Shown here piece by piece: positions 44,221 through 53,692 of a DNA stretch of 64,000 nt; the stretch's first letter is position 1, and every line of letters begins with the position of its first letter. The notes under the pieces are model-generated. The model did no database searches, had not been told where the DNA came from, and saw only the letters and a program-made list of their open reading frames with translations. The DNA is from an uncultured Streptomyces sp. (GTDB lineage: Bacteria; Actinomycetota; Actinomycetes; Streptomycetales; Streptomycetaceae). The stretch is from the NCBI RefSeq assembly GCF_947488945.1, contig NZ_CANLBS010000011.1:1-64000 (forward strand). The letters run 5' to 3'. The position numbers were made by a program, and so were the translations under genes.

Positions 44221-46740
44221 TCAGCCCCGCGCGGCCCGCGCCGAGGTGTGGCGGGTCGCCGCGACCGTCGAGGGGTCCTGCGGCCACGGGTGCTTCGGGT
44301 ACCGGCCGCGCAGCTCCGCCCGGACCGCCTGGTAGCCGTCGCGCCAGAACGAGGCCAGGTCGGCGGTGACCGCCGCCGGTCGGCCCGCCGGTGACAGCAG
44401 GTGCACCAGCACCGGCACCCCCGCCACCCGCGGCGTCTCGGCCAGCCCGAACAACTCCTGGAGTTTCACGGCCAGTACGGGCTGCTCGCCGCCGTAGTCC
44501 AGCCGGATCCGCGAGCCGCTGGGCACCTCGATCCGCTCCGGCGCCAGCTCGTCCAGCCGGGCCGCCTCGCCCGTCGCCCACGGCAGCAGCCGGCGCACCG
44601 CCTGGGCCGCGTCGATCCGGCCCAGGTCGTCCCGGCGGCGGGCGCGCGAGAGTTCCGGCTCCAGCCACTCGTCCGCCCGCTCCAGCAGCGCCGGGTCCGA
44701 GACGTCCGGCCACGGCGGCCCCAGCACCCGGTGCAGGAACGCCAGCCGGGCCCGCAGCTGCGCCCCGTCGCGGGACCACCGCAGGAGCCCGGCGCCCTCC
44801 CGGCGCAGCCCCTCCAGCAGCGCCGCGCGGACCTGGTCCGGGTCGGGACGCTTCAGCGGGCGCACGGTCAGCTCGACGGCGCCGAGCCGGTCCACCGACC
44901 GGGCCAGCACGTCCCCGTCGGCCCACCGGACCTCCTCGCCCCGGAACCGCAGATGCCCGGCCGCGCGCAGCGCGGTGGCCTCGTCGACCACCGCCGCCAG
45001 CCGCACCCGGGCGGCGGCCGCGTGCGCCGGCCGGTCGGCGACGGCGACCGCCAGCCACGGCGCGCTGCGCAGCCGCGACCCCTCGCCGAGTTCCGCGCCG
45101 GTGCCCGAGGCCATCAGGAACGCGCCGTCGCCGCGGGCGCGGGCGACGCGCTCGGGGAACGCCAGCGCGGCGACCAGGCCGACCGCCGCGTCGTCGCCCG
45201 GCGCCGCGTCCGGGCCCCGTCCGGATCCCCTGCCGTCGGTGCCGAGGGCCGAGGTGAGGCGGCGCACCTCGCGCTGCCAGCGCGCCGCGTAGCCGTCCTG
45301 TCCGCGCCGGGCGGTGCGCAGGGCGGCCGCCAGGTCGTCGCCGTAGTCGCGGGGCGGTTCCTCGCCGAGCAGCGCGACCACCTCGGCGGTGCGCCGGCCG
45401 CCGATCTCCGCGGCCCCGTCGAGCAGGGCGCGGGCCAGCCGCGGATGCAGGCCGAGCCTCGACATGCGGACCCCGCGCCCGGTGGCCCTACCGTCGGCGT
45501 CCACCGCGCCGACGGCCGTCAGCACCTCGCGGGCGGCGGCCATCGCCCCGGCGGGCGGCGGGTCGAGCAGGGCGAGCCCGGAGGCGTCCGGGTCGCCCCA
45601 GCAGGCGGCGGCGAGGGCGAACGCCGCCAGGTCGGCGACGGCGATCTCCGGCGACGGGAAGCGGGCGAGCCGCCCGTCCTCGGCCTGCGTCCAGCACCGG
45701 TAGACGGTCCCCGGCGCCTCGCGGCCCGCACGTCCGGCCCGCTGGCGGCCGGCGGCCTGCGAGGCGCGCACGGTGGTCAGGGCGCTCAGCCCGCGGGCGT
45801 GGTCGGTGCGCGGCTCGCGGGCCAGCCCGCAGTCCACCACGACGCGGACGCCCGGCACCGTCAGCGAGGACTCCGCGACCGACGTCGCCAGCACCACCCG
45901 GCGCCGGCCGTCCGACCCGGCCAGCACCGCGTCCTGCACGGCGGCCGGGGCCCGCCCGTGCACCTGGAGGACCTCCGCACCGGCACCGGAGAGCTGCCCG
46001 GCCACCCGGCCGATCTCGCCGACGCCGGGCAGGAAGCACAGGACGTCCCCGGTGCGCTCGGCGAGCGCCCGGCGGACGGTCGCGGCGACGTGCGCCAGCA
46101 GCGCCGGATCGACCCGCATCCCGTGCGGCGGCCGTACGGGGGCCGGCGGCGGGGCCCAGACCACCTCCACCGGGTGGGAGACGCCGTGCGCCTCGACGAC
46201 CGGCGCGTCGCCCAGCAGCCGGGACCAGCCCCCGGCGTCGGTGGTGGCGGACGCGGCGACCAGCCGCAGGTCGGGCCGGAGGGTGGCGCGCACGTCCAGG
46301 AGGAACGCGGCCGCGGTGTCGGCGTCCAGGTGGCGCTCGTGGCACTCGTCGAGGATCACCGCGTCGACGCCGGTCAGCTCCTGGTCGCGCTGGAGCCGCT
46401 GGAGCAGCACGCCCGTGGTCACCACCTCGACCACGGTGTGCGGGCCGACCGCCCGCTCGCCGCGCACGGTGAAGCCGACCGAGCCGCCCGGCTGCTCGCC
46501 GAGCAGCCACGCCATCCGGCGGGCGGCGGCGCGGGCGGCGATCCGGCGGGGTTCGGCGACCAGCACCCGGCGGACCGGGCCGCCGCCGGTCAGCCCGGCC
46601 AGTTCCAGCGGCACCAGGGTCGTCTTGCCGGTCCCGGGCGGCGCGCACAGCACGGCGACGCCCCGCCCGTCGAGCGCCCGCCGCAGGGCGGGGACGGCGG
46701 AGCGTACGGGCAACTGGTCCAGGGCGGCGGTACGGATCAC
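44221..46740 (-). CDS. hrpB: HrpB-type DEAH-box ATP-dependent helicase
   Basis: 839 residues. Walker A APPGTGKTTLVPLEL, DECH in VILDECHERHLDADT, SATTDAGGW (motif III), and VVLATSVAESSLTVPGVRVVVDCG then RAGRAGREAPGTVYRCW (motifs V-VI). The HrpB C-terminal domain ends in GRYPKHPWPQDP. Presumed RNA helicase of unknown target; in other bacteria HrpB affects the cell surface and stress. I chose the GTG at 46738-46740 because a start further upstream would run through the 21-bp hairpin at 46750. Confidence 0.88.
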   Translation of the reverse strand: MIRTAALDQLPVRSAVPALRRALDGRGVAVLCAPPGTGKTTLVPLELAGLTGGGPVRRVLVAEPRRIAARAAARRMAWLLGEQPGGSVGFTVRGERAVGPHTVVEVVTTGVLLQRLQRDQELTGVDAVILDECHERHLDADTAAAFLLDVRATLRPDLRLVAASATTDAGGWSRLLGDAPVVEAHGVSHPVEVVWAPPPAPVRPPHGMRVDPALLAHVAATVRRALAERTGDVLCFLPGVGEIGRVAGQLSGAGAEVLQVHGRAPAAVQDAVLAGSDGRRRVVLATSVAESSLTVPGVRVVVDCGLAREPRTDHARGLSALTTVRASQAAGRQRAGRAGREAPGTVYRCWTQAEDGRLARFPSPEIAVADLAAFALAAACWGDPDASGLALLDPPPAGAMAAAREVLTAVGAVDADGRATGRGVRMSRLGLHPRLARALLDGAAEIGGRRTAEVVALLGEEPPRDYGDDLAAALRTARRGQDGYAARWQREVRRLTSALGTDGRGSGRGPDAAPGDDAAVGLVAALAFPERVARARGDGAFLMASGTGAELGEGSRLRSAPWLAVAVADRPAHAAAARVRLAAVVDEATALRAAGHLRFRGEEVRWADGDVLARSVDRLGAVELTVRPLKRPDPDQVRAALLEGLRREGAGLLRWSRDGAQLRARLAFLHRVLGPPWPDVSDPALLERADEWLEPELSRARRRDDLGRIDAAQAVRRLLPWATGEAARLDELAPERIEVPSGSRIRLDYGGEQPVLAVKLQELFGLAETPRVAGVPVLVHLLSPAGRPAAVTADLASFWRDGYQAVRAELRGRYPKHPWPQDPSTVAATRHTSARAARG

Positions 46741-46749
46741 GTCCCCAGT

Positions 46750-46794
46750 GTCCACCGCCGGGTGCCGGGCGCCGCCCGGCACCCGGCGGTGGAC
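46750..46794 (-). terminator. 21-bp perfect hairpin, terminator of the methyltransferase gene
   Basis: Arms 46750-46770 and 46774-46794 are perfectly complementary with a 3-base loop, 15 bp past the methyltransferase stop and 10 bp before the hrpB start. Confidence 0.85.
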
Positions 46795-46809
46795 GGCGGC
46801 ACGCGGTGA

Positions 46810-47622
46810 TCAGTCGCGGACGCAGACGAAGATCGCGGTGCCGGGGATCAGATGGCCGCGCAGCGGGGACCAGCCGCCCCACTCCTGGTCGTTCCAGTCG
46901 GGCCACTCCGGCTCGACGAGGTCCAGCAGTCGGAAGCCGCCGGCCACCACGTCGCGCACCCGGTCGCCGAGCGTGCGGTGGTGCTCGACGTACACGGCGT
47001 CGCCGCTTTCGTCCTGCTCGACGTAGGGGACCCGGTCGAAGTACGAGGCGGCGACGGACAGGCCCTCGGGGCCCGGCTCGTCGGGGAACGCCCAGCGGAT
47101 CGGGTGCGTCACGGAAAAGACCCACCGGCCGCCGGGCCGCAGCACCCGGTGGACCTCGCGGAAGACGCGGACCGGGTCGGCGACGAACGGGATCGCCCCG
47201 TAGGCGGAGCAGGCCAGGTCGAAGGAGCCGTCGCGGAAGGGGAGGACTCCGGCGTCGGCCTCCACCAGCGGCACGTCGCCGCCGATCCGCAGCGCGTGCT
47301 GGAGCTGGCGGTGCGAGAGGTCGAGCGCCACCGGCCGGGCGCCCCGCGCCGCGAGCCAGCGGGAGCACTGCGCGGCTCCGGCGCCGATCTCCAGGACGTC
47401 CCGGCCGCGCAGCGAGCCGGCCGGGCCGAGCAGCCCGGCGTCCGCCTCGTCGAGCCCCTCCGGGCCCCAGACGAACCGGTCGTCGCCGAGGAAGGAGCCG
47501 TGGTCGCTCTGGTACTCGTCGGCGTTGCGGTCCCACCACCCCCGGCTCGCCCTGCTGCTCTCGTCCTCGCCGGCGGTGCGGCGGGTCGCTTCGGGTTCTG
47601 TCCCACGGGTCTCTTGGCTCAT
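46810..47622 (-). CDS. SAM-dependent class I methyltransferase
   Basis: 270 residues. Motif I VLEIGAGAAQCSRWLAARG near 76, an acidic residue ending the next strand (VALDLSHRQL), then LPFRDGSFDLACSAYGAIPFV and VLRPGGRWVFSVTHP. Methyltransf_11 fold. The N-terminal RGWWDRNADEYQSDHGSFL is a conserved lead-in of an actinobacterial subgroup. Substrate unknown. Confidence 0.85.
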   Translation of the reverse strand: MSQETRGTEPEATRRTAGEDESSRASRGWWDRNADEYQSDHGSFLGDDRFVWGPEGLDEADAGLLGPAGSLRGRDVLEIGAGAAQCSRWLAARGARPVALDLSHRQLQHALRIGGDVPLVEADAGVLPFRDGSFDLACSAYGAIPFVADPVRVFREVHRVLRPGGRWVFSVTHPIRWAFPDEPGPEGLSVAASYFDRVPYVEQDESGDAVYVEHHRTLGDRVRDVVAGGFRLLDLVEPEWPDWNDQEWGGWSPLRGHLIPGTAIFVCVRD

Positions 47623-47817
47623 CGTGTCCGTCGTTGTAGTTTGCCTTCACCCACCGCGCACGGCGGGTCTCTCCCGGGAGGCCGCGGCCGCGTGCCGGAG
47701 GCCGGCCGTGCCGCGGCGACGCGCGCGCGAAACCTGTGTCCCGGGGCCGACGCGGTCTCGCAGAAGCTGAGTTGTGCCGGAACGGGCGGTTGCGCCCCGG
47801 GTGTGCGCCTTCGCGCA

Positions 47818-47846
47818 TTGACCCTGTCCGGCTGTCCCCGTATGCT
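47818..47846 (+). promoter_or_regulatory. rpsA promoter (HrdB/sigma-70 type)
   Basis: TTGACC at 47818-47823 and TATGCT at 47841-47846 with an ideal 17-bp spacer. A start near 47853 would give a leader of about 190 bases before rpsA, long enough for autoregulation by S1. The region 47623-48045 holds no gene that I recognise. Confidence 0.7.
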
Positions 47847-48045
47847 ACAAGTTGCGCTGCGAGCCTGCGCGCCTCAGACCTAGCAGGCCGCGCTCGCGTC
47901 TGTTGCATGCTCCTCGGTTGTCGAGGCGCCTCCCCGCTTCCGCGGGACAGGTGCTTTCCAGGCTGTCCGGCTTCTGCAGAGGCGATACGGGCTTTCGGCG
48001 TAGCAGTACCTACGACTCACTGTCCGTACCGGAGCCCTTTCCCAC

Positions 48046-49560
48046 ATGACGAGCAGCACCGAGACCACCGCCACCACTCCGCAGGTTGCGGTCAACGACA
48101 TCGGCGACGCGGACGCGTTCCTCGCGGCGATCGACGAGACGATCAAGTACTTCAACGACGGCGACATCGTTGACGGTGTGATCGTCAAGGTTGACCGGGA
48201 CGAGGTTCTCCTCGACATCGGTTACAAGACCGAAGGTGTCATCCCGAGCCGCGAGCTCTCGATCAAGCACGACGTCGACCCGAACGAGGTCGTCAAGGTC
48301 GGCGACGAGATCGAAGCCCTTGTTCTCCAGAAGGAGGACAAGGAAGGCCGCCTGATCCTCTCGAAGAAGCGCGCCCAGTACGAGCGCGCCTGGGGCACCA
48401 TCGAGAAGATCAAGGAAGAGGACGGCATCGTCACCGGTACCGTCATCGAGGTCGTCAAGGGTGGTCTCATCCTCGACATCGGCCTCCGTGGCTTCCTGCC
48501 GGCGTCCCTCGTCGAGATGCGTCGTGTCCGCGACCTCCAGCCCTACGTGGGCAAGGAGCTCGAGGCCAAGATCATCGAGCTGGACAAGAACCGCAACAAC
48601 GTGGTCCTGTCCCGCCGCGCCTGGCTCGAGCAGACCCAGTCCGAGGTGCGCCAGACGTTCCTCACGACCCTCCAGAAGGGTCAGGTCCGCTCCGGCGTCG
48701 TTTCCTCGATCGTCAACTTCGGTGCCTTCGTGGACCTGGGTGGCGTCGACGGTCTCGTGCACGTCTCCGAGCTGTCCTGGAAGCACATCGACCACCCGTC
48801 CGAGGTTGTCGAGGTCGGCCAGGAAGTCACCGTCGAGGTCCTCGACGTCGACATGGACCGCGAGCGCGTCTCCCTGTCGCTCAAGGCGACGCAGGAAGAC
48901 CCGTGGCAGCAGTTCGCCCGGACGCACCAGATCGGCCAGGTCGTCCCGGGTAAGGTCACCAAGCTCGTTCCCTTCGGTGCGTTCGTGCGCGTCGACGAGG
49001 GCATCGAGGGTCTGGTCCACATCTCCGAGCTGGCCGAGCGCCACGTGGAGATCCCGGAGCAGGTCGTCCAGGTCAACGACGAGATCTTCGTCAAGGTCAT
49101 CGACATCGACCTGGAGCGCCGCCGCATCAGCCTCTCGCTGAAGCAGGCCAACGAGTCCTTCGGCAGCGACCCGGCCTCGGTCGAGTTCGACCCGACCCTC
49201 TACGGCATGGCCGCGTCCTACGACGACCAGGGCAACTACATCTACCCCGAGGGCTTCGACCCCGAGACCAACGACTGGCTCGAGGGCTTCGAGTCCCAGC
49301 GCGAGGTCTGGGAGACGCAGTACGCCGAGGCGCAGCAGCGCTTCGAGCAGCACCAGGCCCAGGTCATCAAGTCCCGCGAGGCCGACGAGGCCGCCGCTGC
49401 CGAGGGCGCTGCCGCCCCGGCCGGCGCCCCGGCTGCCTCCGGCGGCGCCGGTGGCGGCGGCGGCTCGTACTCCTCGGAGTCGGCGGACAACTCCGGCGCC
49501 CTGGCGTCGGACGAGGCCCTGGCCGCGCTGCGCGAGAAGCTCGCCGGCGGCCAGAGCTGA
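48046..49560 (+). CDS. rpsA: 30S ribosomal protein S1
   Basis: 504 residues with four S1 RNA-binding domains (about 35-105, 120-185, 205-275, 290-360; for example GVVSSIVNFGAFVDLGGVDGLVHVSELSW). The C-terminal tail is Gly/Ala/Ser-rich (AGGGGGSYSSES). Binds mRNA on the small subunit during initiation. Four-domain S1 is usual for actinobacteria, which use many leaderless mRNAs. Codon use includes GTT and GTC and fewer extreme third-position G/C, as in highly expressed genes. Confidence 0.97.
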   Translation: MTSSTETTATTPQVAVNDIGDADAFLAAIDETIKYFNDGDIVDGVIVKVDRDEVLLDIGYKTEGVIPSRELSIKHDVDPNEVVKVGDEIEALVLQKEDKEGRLILSKKRAQYERAWGTIEKIKEEDGIVTGTVIEVVKGGLILDIGLRGFLPASLVEMRRVRDLQPYVGKELEAKIIELDKNRNNVVLSRRAWLEQTQSEVRQTFLTTLQKGQVRSGVVSSIVNFGAFVDLGGVDGLVHVSELSWKHIDHPSEVVEVGQEVTVEVLDVDMDRERVSLSLKATQEDPWQQFARTHQIGQVVPGKVTKLVPFGAFVRVDEGIEGLVHISELAERHVEIPEQVVQVNDEIFVKVIDIDLERRRISLSLKQANESFGSDPASVEFDPTLYGMAASYDDQGNYIYPEGFDPETNDWLEGFESQREVWETQYAEAQQRFEQHQAQVIKSREADEAAAAEGAAAPAGAPAASGGAGGGGGSYSSESADNSGALASDEALAALREKLAGGQS

Positions 49561-49607
49561 CGCTCTGACCACAGTTGCTGACGGACAGCGGCAGCGGTAG
49601 GTACACC

Positions 49608-49641
49608 GTGAGGCCCGTCCCCTTCGGGGGGCGGGCCTCAC
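49608..49641. terminator. Bidirectional terminator with UUCG tetraloop
   Basis: 15-base arms (49608-49622, 49627-49641) with one G-U pair closing on a C-UUCG-G tetraloop, between convergent rpsA and the beta-helix gene. Confidence 0.85.
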
Positions 49642-49679
49642 GCGTGTGCCCCGACGGGCCGGGGCGGGTCCGGGAGGGC

Positions 49680-50633
49680 TCAGGGGGTCACGGCGATGTC
49701 GGTGAGCCCGTTGCCGCCGGTGACGGTGTTGTCGGCGTACACGGTCGTCGGGCAGCCCGCGCTGTTCGCGGTGACGTGGACGGCCAGCCGGTCCGGGCCG
49801 GTCGCCCCGGTCAGGTCGGACCGGTTGCCCCGGAAGACCGTGCCGCAGCCCCAGCCGGGCTGCTGGGTGTGGGTCTCGTAGCCGTTGTTGGTCGTGGCGG
49901 TTCCGCTGTTGTTCTCCACCAGCACGCCGTTGCCCTTCACGTCGACCCAGGAATCGTCGTAGTTCGCGCCGGTCAGCCCGGTGCCGTCGAAGGTGTTGCC
50001 GGCGATCCGCGCACCGGTGGTGCCCTCCTTGATGTCGACGTTCTCCCCGCCGACTGCGGGCCCGATCGTGTTGCCGAGGATCTGCGCCCGGTCGCTCCGG
50101 TCGGTGAGATCGCCGGCCGTGCCGACGTAGACGCCCTCGCCCATGCCCCGGCCGTCCTGCCCGGTGTGGTGGATGCGGGAGTCGCGCAGGACGCCGTCCT
50201 TGCTGGACTTGCGGAAGTGCACGCCCTCCATGTCGAGGTCGTGGACGGTCACCGACTCGATGACCACCCCGTTCGCCGCGTCGGTCACGATGCCTTTCTG
50301 GCCGCCGGTGACGGTGACGCCCCGCACGGTCCAGTAGGAGGCGCCGTTGAGATGCAGGCCGTAACCGCCTCCGGCGGTGAGCACCGCCCCGGCGGATCCG
50401 GTGAGGGTGATCCGGGCCGCGGCGGTGCCGGGGACGAGCGCCTTGAAGTTCCCGGTGTACGTGCCGTCCGCCAGATGGATCGTGTCGCCCGGGGCGACCG
50501 CGAGCAGGGCCGCCTTCAGCTGGGACGCGGTCGAGACGTCGAGGACCGCGGCGGTGCGGGCCTGGGCGGGAGCGGGCGCGAGGCCGGCGGCGGCCGTGGC
50601 CAGCAGGACGGCGAGCAGGGTGCGGGTGCGCAT
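49680..50633 (-). CDS. Secreted right-handed beta-helix protein (lyase-like)
   Basis: 317 residues. Signal peptide at 1-25 (LLAVLLATAAAGLAPAPAQA). Then LKAALLAVAPGDTIHLADGTYTG and repeated short strands with polar turns (GIVTDAANGVVIESVTVHDL, NTIGPAVGGENVDIKEGTTG), the pattern of parallel beta-helix pectate or alginate-type lyases and of carbohydrate-binding helices. No clear catalytic Lys/Arg set could be assigned. Start 50631-50633 with a GGAAGG site. Confidence 0.8.
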   Translation of the reverse strand: MRTRTLLAVLLATAAAGLAPAPAQARTAAVLDVSTASQLKAALLAVAPGDTIHLADGTYTGNFKALVPGTAAARITLTGSAGAVLTAGGGYGLHLNGASYWTVRGVTVTGGQKGIVTDAANGVVIESVTVHDLDMEGVHFRKSSKDGVLRDSRIHHTGQDGRGMGEGVYVGTAGDLTDRSDRAQILGNTIGPAVGGENVDIKEGTTGARIAGNTFDGTGLTGANYDDSWVDVKGNGVLVENNSGTATTNNGYETHTQQPGWGCGTVFRGNRSDLTGATGPDRLAVHVTANSAGCPTTVYADNTVTGGNGLTDIAVTP

Positions 50634-50874
50634 GGGGGTGCCTTCCCGTGAGGATGCGGGGGGTGTCCGGTGCGGGAGCGGGGCTTCAGGGGCGGGGGCG
50701 TGAACGCGTGCCCGGTGAACGTAGGAGCGCGCGCACCGGGTGTCAAGGTCTGGACCAATGGGGGTCCGGGGCGCGGAGGGAACGGAAACGTGTGGGATAC
50801 ACGAGTAACTGACGGCTCGTAACACGCCCTTGTCAGGATCCGGGCGACAACGTGATCACCAGAGGAGCCGGGAC

Positions 50875-52500
50875 ATGTCTTCCACGCTCAGCACGCCCAA
50901 CTCCGAATCGCCCGCCACCGGTTCGAGCCGTCGGAACTTCCTGCGCCAGGTCGGCGTGACCGGCGGAGCCGGCGCCATGTTCGCCACCATGGGCGCGCTC
51001 GGCCTCGCCCCGACCGCGCAGGCCGCGAGCCGCGAGCCCGCGTACCGCGCCCCCAGCAAGAGCGACTTCCACCTGGCGGGCCGCGCCGCAGCCCGGATCG
51101 TCATCGTCGGCGGAGGCATCGCAGGCCTCGCAGCCGCGTACGAACTGGGCAAGGCCGGTTACGACTGTACGGTCCTGGAGGCCCGGGACCGCACCGGCGG
51201 CCGGAACTTCACGGTCCGCGGCGGGGACTCCACCACCGACCTCTACGGGCACAAGCAGACCGCCGCGTTCAAGGACGGCGTCTACATGAACGCCGGCCCC
51301 GGACGCATCCCGCAGTGGATGGTCACCCTCGACTACTGCCGCGAACTCGGCGTGCCCGTCGAGGTGTTCACCAATGTCAACGCCAACGCCTACATCTACA
51401 ACGAGAGTGCCGGCATGAAGGCCCCGGTGCGCTACCGCACCGCGAAGGCGGACGTGTACGGCTACGTCTCCGAACTGCTCGCCAAGGCCACCGACAAGGG
51501 CGCCCTGGACCGGCAGATCACCGCCGAGGACCAGGAGCGGCTGCTGGAGTTCCTGAAGGACTTCGGTGACATCGGCGACTCGCTCGCGTACACCGGCAGC
51601 CCGCGCCGCGGCTACACCGTGGACCCGGCGGCGGCCGGCACCCCCGGCGAGGTGCTCGGCGGGGTCCCCTCCGCCTCCGAGGTCTTCGCCAGCAACGTCG
51701 GCCGTTACTTCTCCTTCGAGTTCGAGTACGACCAGGCGATGCTGATGTTCCAGCCGGTCGGCGGCATGGACCGGATACCGGCCGCCCTCACCAGGGCGAT
51801 AGGCAGCCGCCGCATCCGCACCGGCGCCGCCGTCACGAACATCGAGGACACCGCGCACGGAGTCACCGTCACCTACCGGCAGGACGGCCGCACCCGGGCC
51901 ATCGAGGCGGACTACTGCATCGCCGCGCTGCCGCCCAACATCCTCGCCAAGACCTCCCACAACCTCGGCTCCGCCGTGCAGAGCGCGCTGGAGGCCTGCC
52001 GGCCGGCCTCGGCCGGCAAGATCGGCCTGGAGTACCGCAGCCGCTGGTGGGAGACGGACCACCGGATCTACGGCGGCATCACCGAGACCGACCTCGACCT
52101 GTCCCACATCTGGTACCCGTCCTACGGGCACAACGGCGACCGCGGTCTCATCGTCGGCTACTACAACTACGGCTCCCAGGCCGACTCCTACGCGGCCCTG
52201 CCTCCGAAGGAGCGGGAGAAGCGGGCCGTCGCCCAGGGCGTCAAGATCCACGGTGAGAAGTACCGCACCGAGCTCGCCGCGTCCTTCTCCCACCACTGGC
52301 GCCAGACCCCGCACCTGGAGACCGCCTGGCACTCGCTCTCCGGCGGCCCCGACGCCCCGGCGTTCGCCCCGCTCAACAAGGCGGCGGGCCGCGTCTACTT
52401 CGCCGGCGACTACCTCAGCCACACCGACGCCTGGCAGCACGGCGCCTTCACCTCGGCCCGCAAGGCGGTGACCGAACTCCACAGCCGCGTGCTGGCCTGA
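50875..52500 (+). CDS. Tat-exported flavin monoamine/L-amino-acid oxidase family protein
   Basis: 541 residues. Twin-arginine signal SRRNFLRQVGVTGGAGAMF at 19-37. FAD-binding VIVGGGIAGLAAAYELGKAGYDCTVLEARDRTGGR near 79-113 (given here by ends), and the C-terminal FAD motif RVYFAGDYLSHTDAWQHGAF. The fold is that of L-amino acid and polyamine oxidases, which produce a keto acid or aldehyde, ammonia and H2O2 outside the cell. Substrate unknown. AGAGGAG site before the ATG. Divergent from the beta-helix gene. Confidence 0.88.
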   Translation: MSSTLSTPNSESPATGSSRRNFLRQVGVTGGAGAMFATMGALGLAPTAQAASREPAYRAPSKSDFHLAGRAAARIVIVGGGIAGLAAAYELGKAGYDCTVLEARDRTGGRNFTVRGGDSTTDLYGHKQTAAFKDGVYMNAGPGRIPQWMVTLDYCRELGVPVEVFTNVNANAYIYNESAGMKAPVRYRTAKADVYGYVSELLAKATDKGALDRQITAEDQERLLEFLKDFGDIGDSLAYTGSPRRGYTVDPAAAGTPGEVLGGVPSASEVFASNVGRYFSFEFEYDQAMLMFQPVGGMDRIPAALTRAIGSRRIRTGAAVTNIEDTAHGVTVTYRQDGRTRAIEADYCIAALPPNILAKTSHNLGSAVQSALEACRPASAGKIGLEYRSRWWETDHRIYGGITETDLDLSHIWYPSYGHNGDRGLIVGYYNYGSQADSYAALPPKEREKRAVAQGVKIHGEKYRTELAASFSHHWRQTPHLETAWHSLSGGPDAPAFAPLNKAAGRVYFAGDYLSHTDAWQHGAFTSARKAVTELHSRVLA

Positions 52501-52547
52501 CGGCCGGACCGGACCGGCGCGCCCGATCGCGCGTAACGGTCCGGTGA

Positions 52548-52580
52548 AAGGGGTACGGGCGGGGAATGCCCGTACCCCTT
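52548..52580 (+). terminator. Terminator after the amine oxidase
   Basis: Perfect 13-bp stem (AAGGGGTACGGGC / GCCCGTACCCCTT) with a 7-base loop, followed by CGGGTGTTCTTCC. Confidence 0.75.
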
Positions 52581-52620
52581 CGGGTGTTCTTCCCCATGAA
52601 CACGAGGAGGAGCGGTAACC

Positions 52621-53559
52621 GTGCTTGATCCGCAGAGTCTGTACGAATGGGAGCCGGAAGGGCTGGCGGTCGTCGACATGGCGCTGGCCCAGGAGTCGGC
52701 CGGCCTGGTCATGCTCTACCACTTCGACGGGTACATCGACGCAGGTGAGACCGGCGAGCAGATCGTGGACGGGCTGCTGGACACGCTGCCCCACCAGGTG
52801 GTCGCGCGCTTCGACCACGACCGCCTCGTCGACTACCGTGCCCGGCGCCCCCTGCTGACGTTCAAGCGCGACCGCTGGAGCGCCTACGAGACCCCGACGC
52901 TCGACGTCCGGGTGGTCCAGGACGCCACCGGCGCCCCGTTCCTGCTGCTCTCGGGGCCCGAACCCGACGTCGAGTGGGAGCGTTTCTCCGCCGCCGTCGA
53001 GCAGATCGTGGAACGGCTCGGCGTCCGGCTGGCCGTCACCTTCCACGGCATCCCGATGGGCGTCCCGCACACCCGGCCGGTCGGCCTCACCCCGCACGGG
53101 AACCGGACCGACCTGATGCCCGGCCACCGCAGCCCGTTCGACGAGGCCCAGGTCCCCGGCTCCGCCGCCGCACTGGTGGAGTACCGCCTGACCGAGGCGG
53201 GCCACGACACGCTCGGCGTCGCCGCCCACGTGCCGCATTACGTCGCCCGCTCCTCCTACCCGGACGCCGCGCTCACCGCCCTGGAAGCCGTGACCGCCGC
53301 GACCGGCCTGGTGCTGCCGAGCGTCGGGCACGCCCTGCGCAACGAGGCGCTGCGCACCCAGACCGAGATCGAGCGCCAGATCGGCCAGGGCGACGACGAA
53401 CTCGTCTCGCTGGTCGAGGGTCTGGAGCACAGTTACGACGCGATCGCCGGCGCCGAGACCCGGGGCAACCTGGTCGCCGAACCGGTCGACCTGCCCTCCG
53501 CCGACGAGATCGGTCAGGAGTTCGAGCGCTTCCTCGCCGAGCGCGAGGGCGATCTCTGA
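52621..53559 (+). CDS. PAC2-family protein (proteasome assembly chaperone-like)
   Basis: 312 residues. GLVMLYHFDGYIDAGETGEQIVDGLL is the PAC2 N-terminal strand and helix; TFHGIPMGVPHTRPVGLTPHGNR and GVAAHVPHYVARSSYPDAALTALEAV match actinobacterial PAC2 proteins. Archaeal and eukaryotic homologues assist 20S proteasome assembly; the actinobacterial role is unproven. Starts with GTG after GAGGAG. Confidence 0.85.
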   Translation: MLDPQSLYEWEPEGLAVVDMALAQESAGLVMLYHFDGYIDAGETGEQIVDGLLDTLPHQVVARFDHDRLVDYRARRPLLTFKRDRWSAYETPTLDVRVVQDATGAPFLLLSGPEPDVEWERFSAAVEQIVERLGVRLAVTFHGIPMGVPHTRPVGLTPHGNRTDLMPGHRSPFDEAQVPGSAAALVEYRLTEAGHDTLGVAAHVPHYVARSSYPDAALTALEAVTAATGLVLPSVGHALRNEALRTQTEIERQIGQGDDELVSLVEGLEHSYDAIAGAETRGNLVAEPVDLPSADEIGQEFERFLAEREGDL

Positions 53560-53582
53560 GGGCGATCCTCCGAGGGCGTCGC

Positions 53583-53637
53583 ACGGCGTCCGTCGCGGTG
53601 CCCGGTCATGACGGCCGGGCACCGCGACGGACGCCGT
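53583..53637. terminator. 23-bp perfect hairpin after the PAC2 gene
   Basis: Arms 53583-53605 and 53615-53637 are perfectly complementary with a 9-base loop. The longest perfect stem noticed in the window. Confidence 0.8.
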
Positions 53638-53679
53638 CGTCGTCCCCGGACGGGGGAGACGCCCGCGGGGGCCAGGCCG

Positions 53680-53685
53680 TAGGCT
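53680..53685 (+). promoter_or_regulatory. -10 element of a probable leaderless coaE mRNA
   Basis: TAGGCT ends 7 bases before the coaE ATG at 53693; no ribosome site precedes it. Confidence 0.5.
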
Positions 53686-53692
53686 GCGCCCC

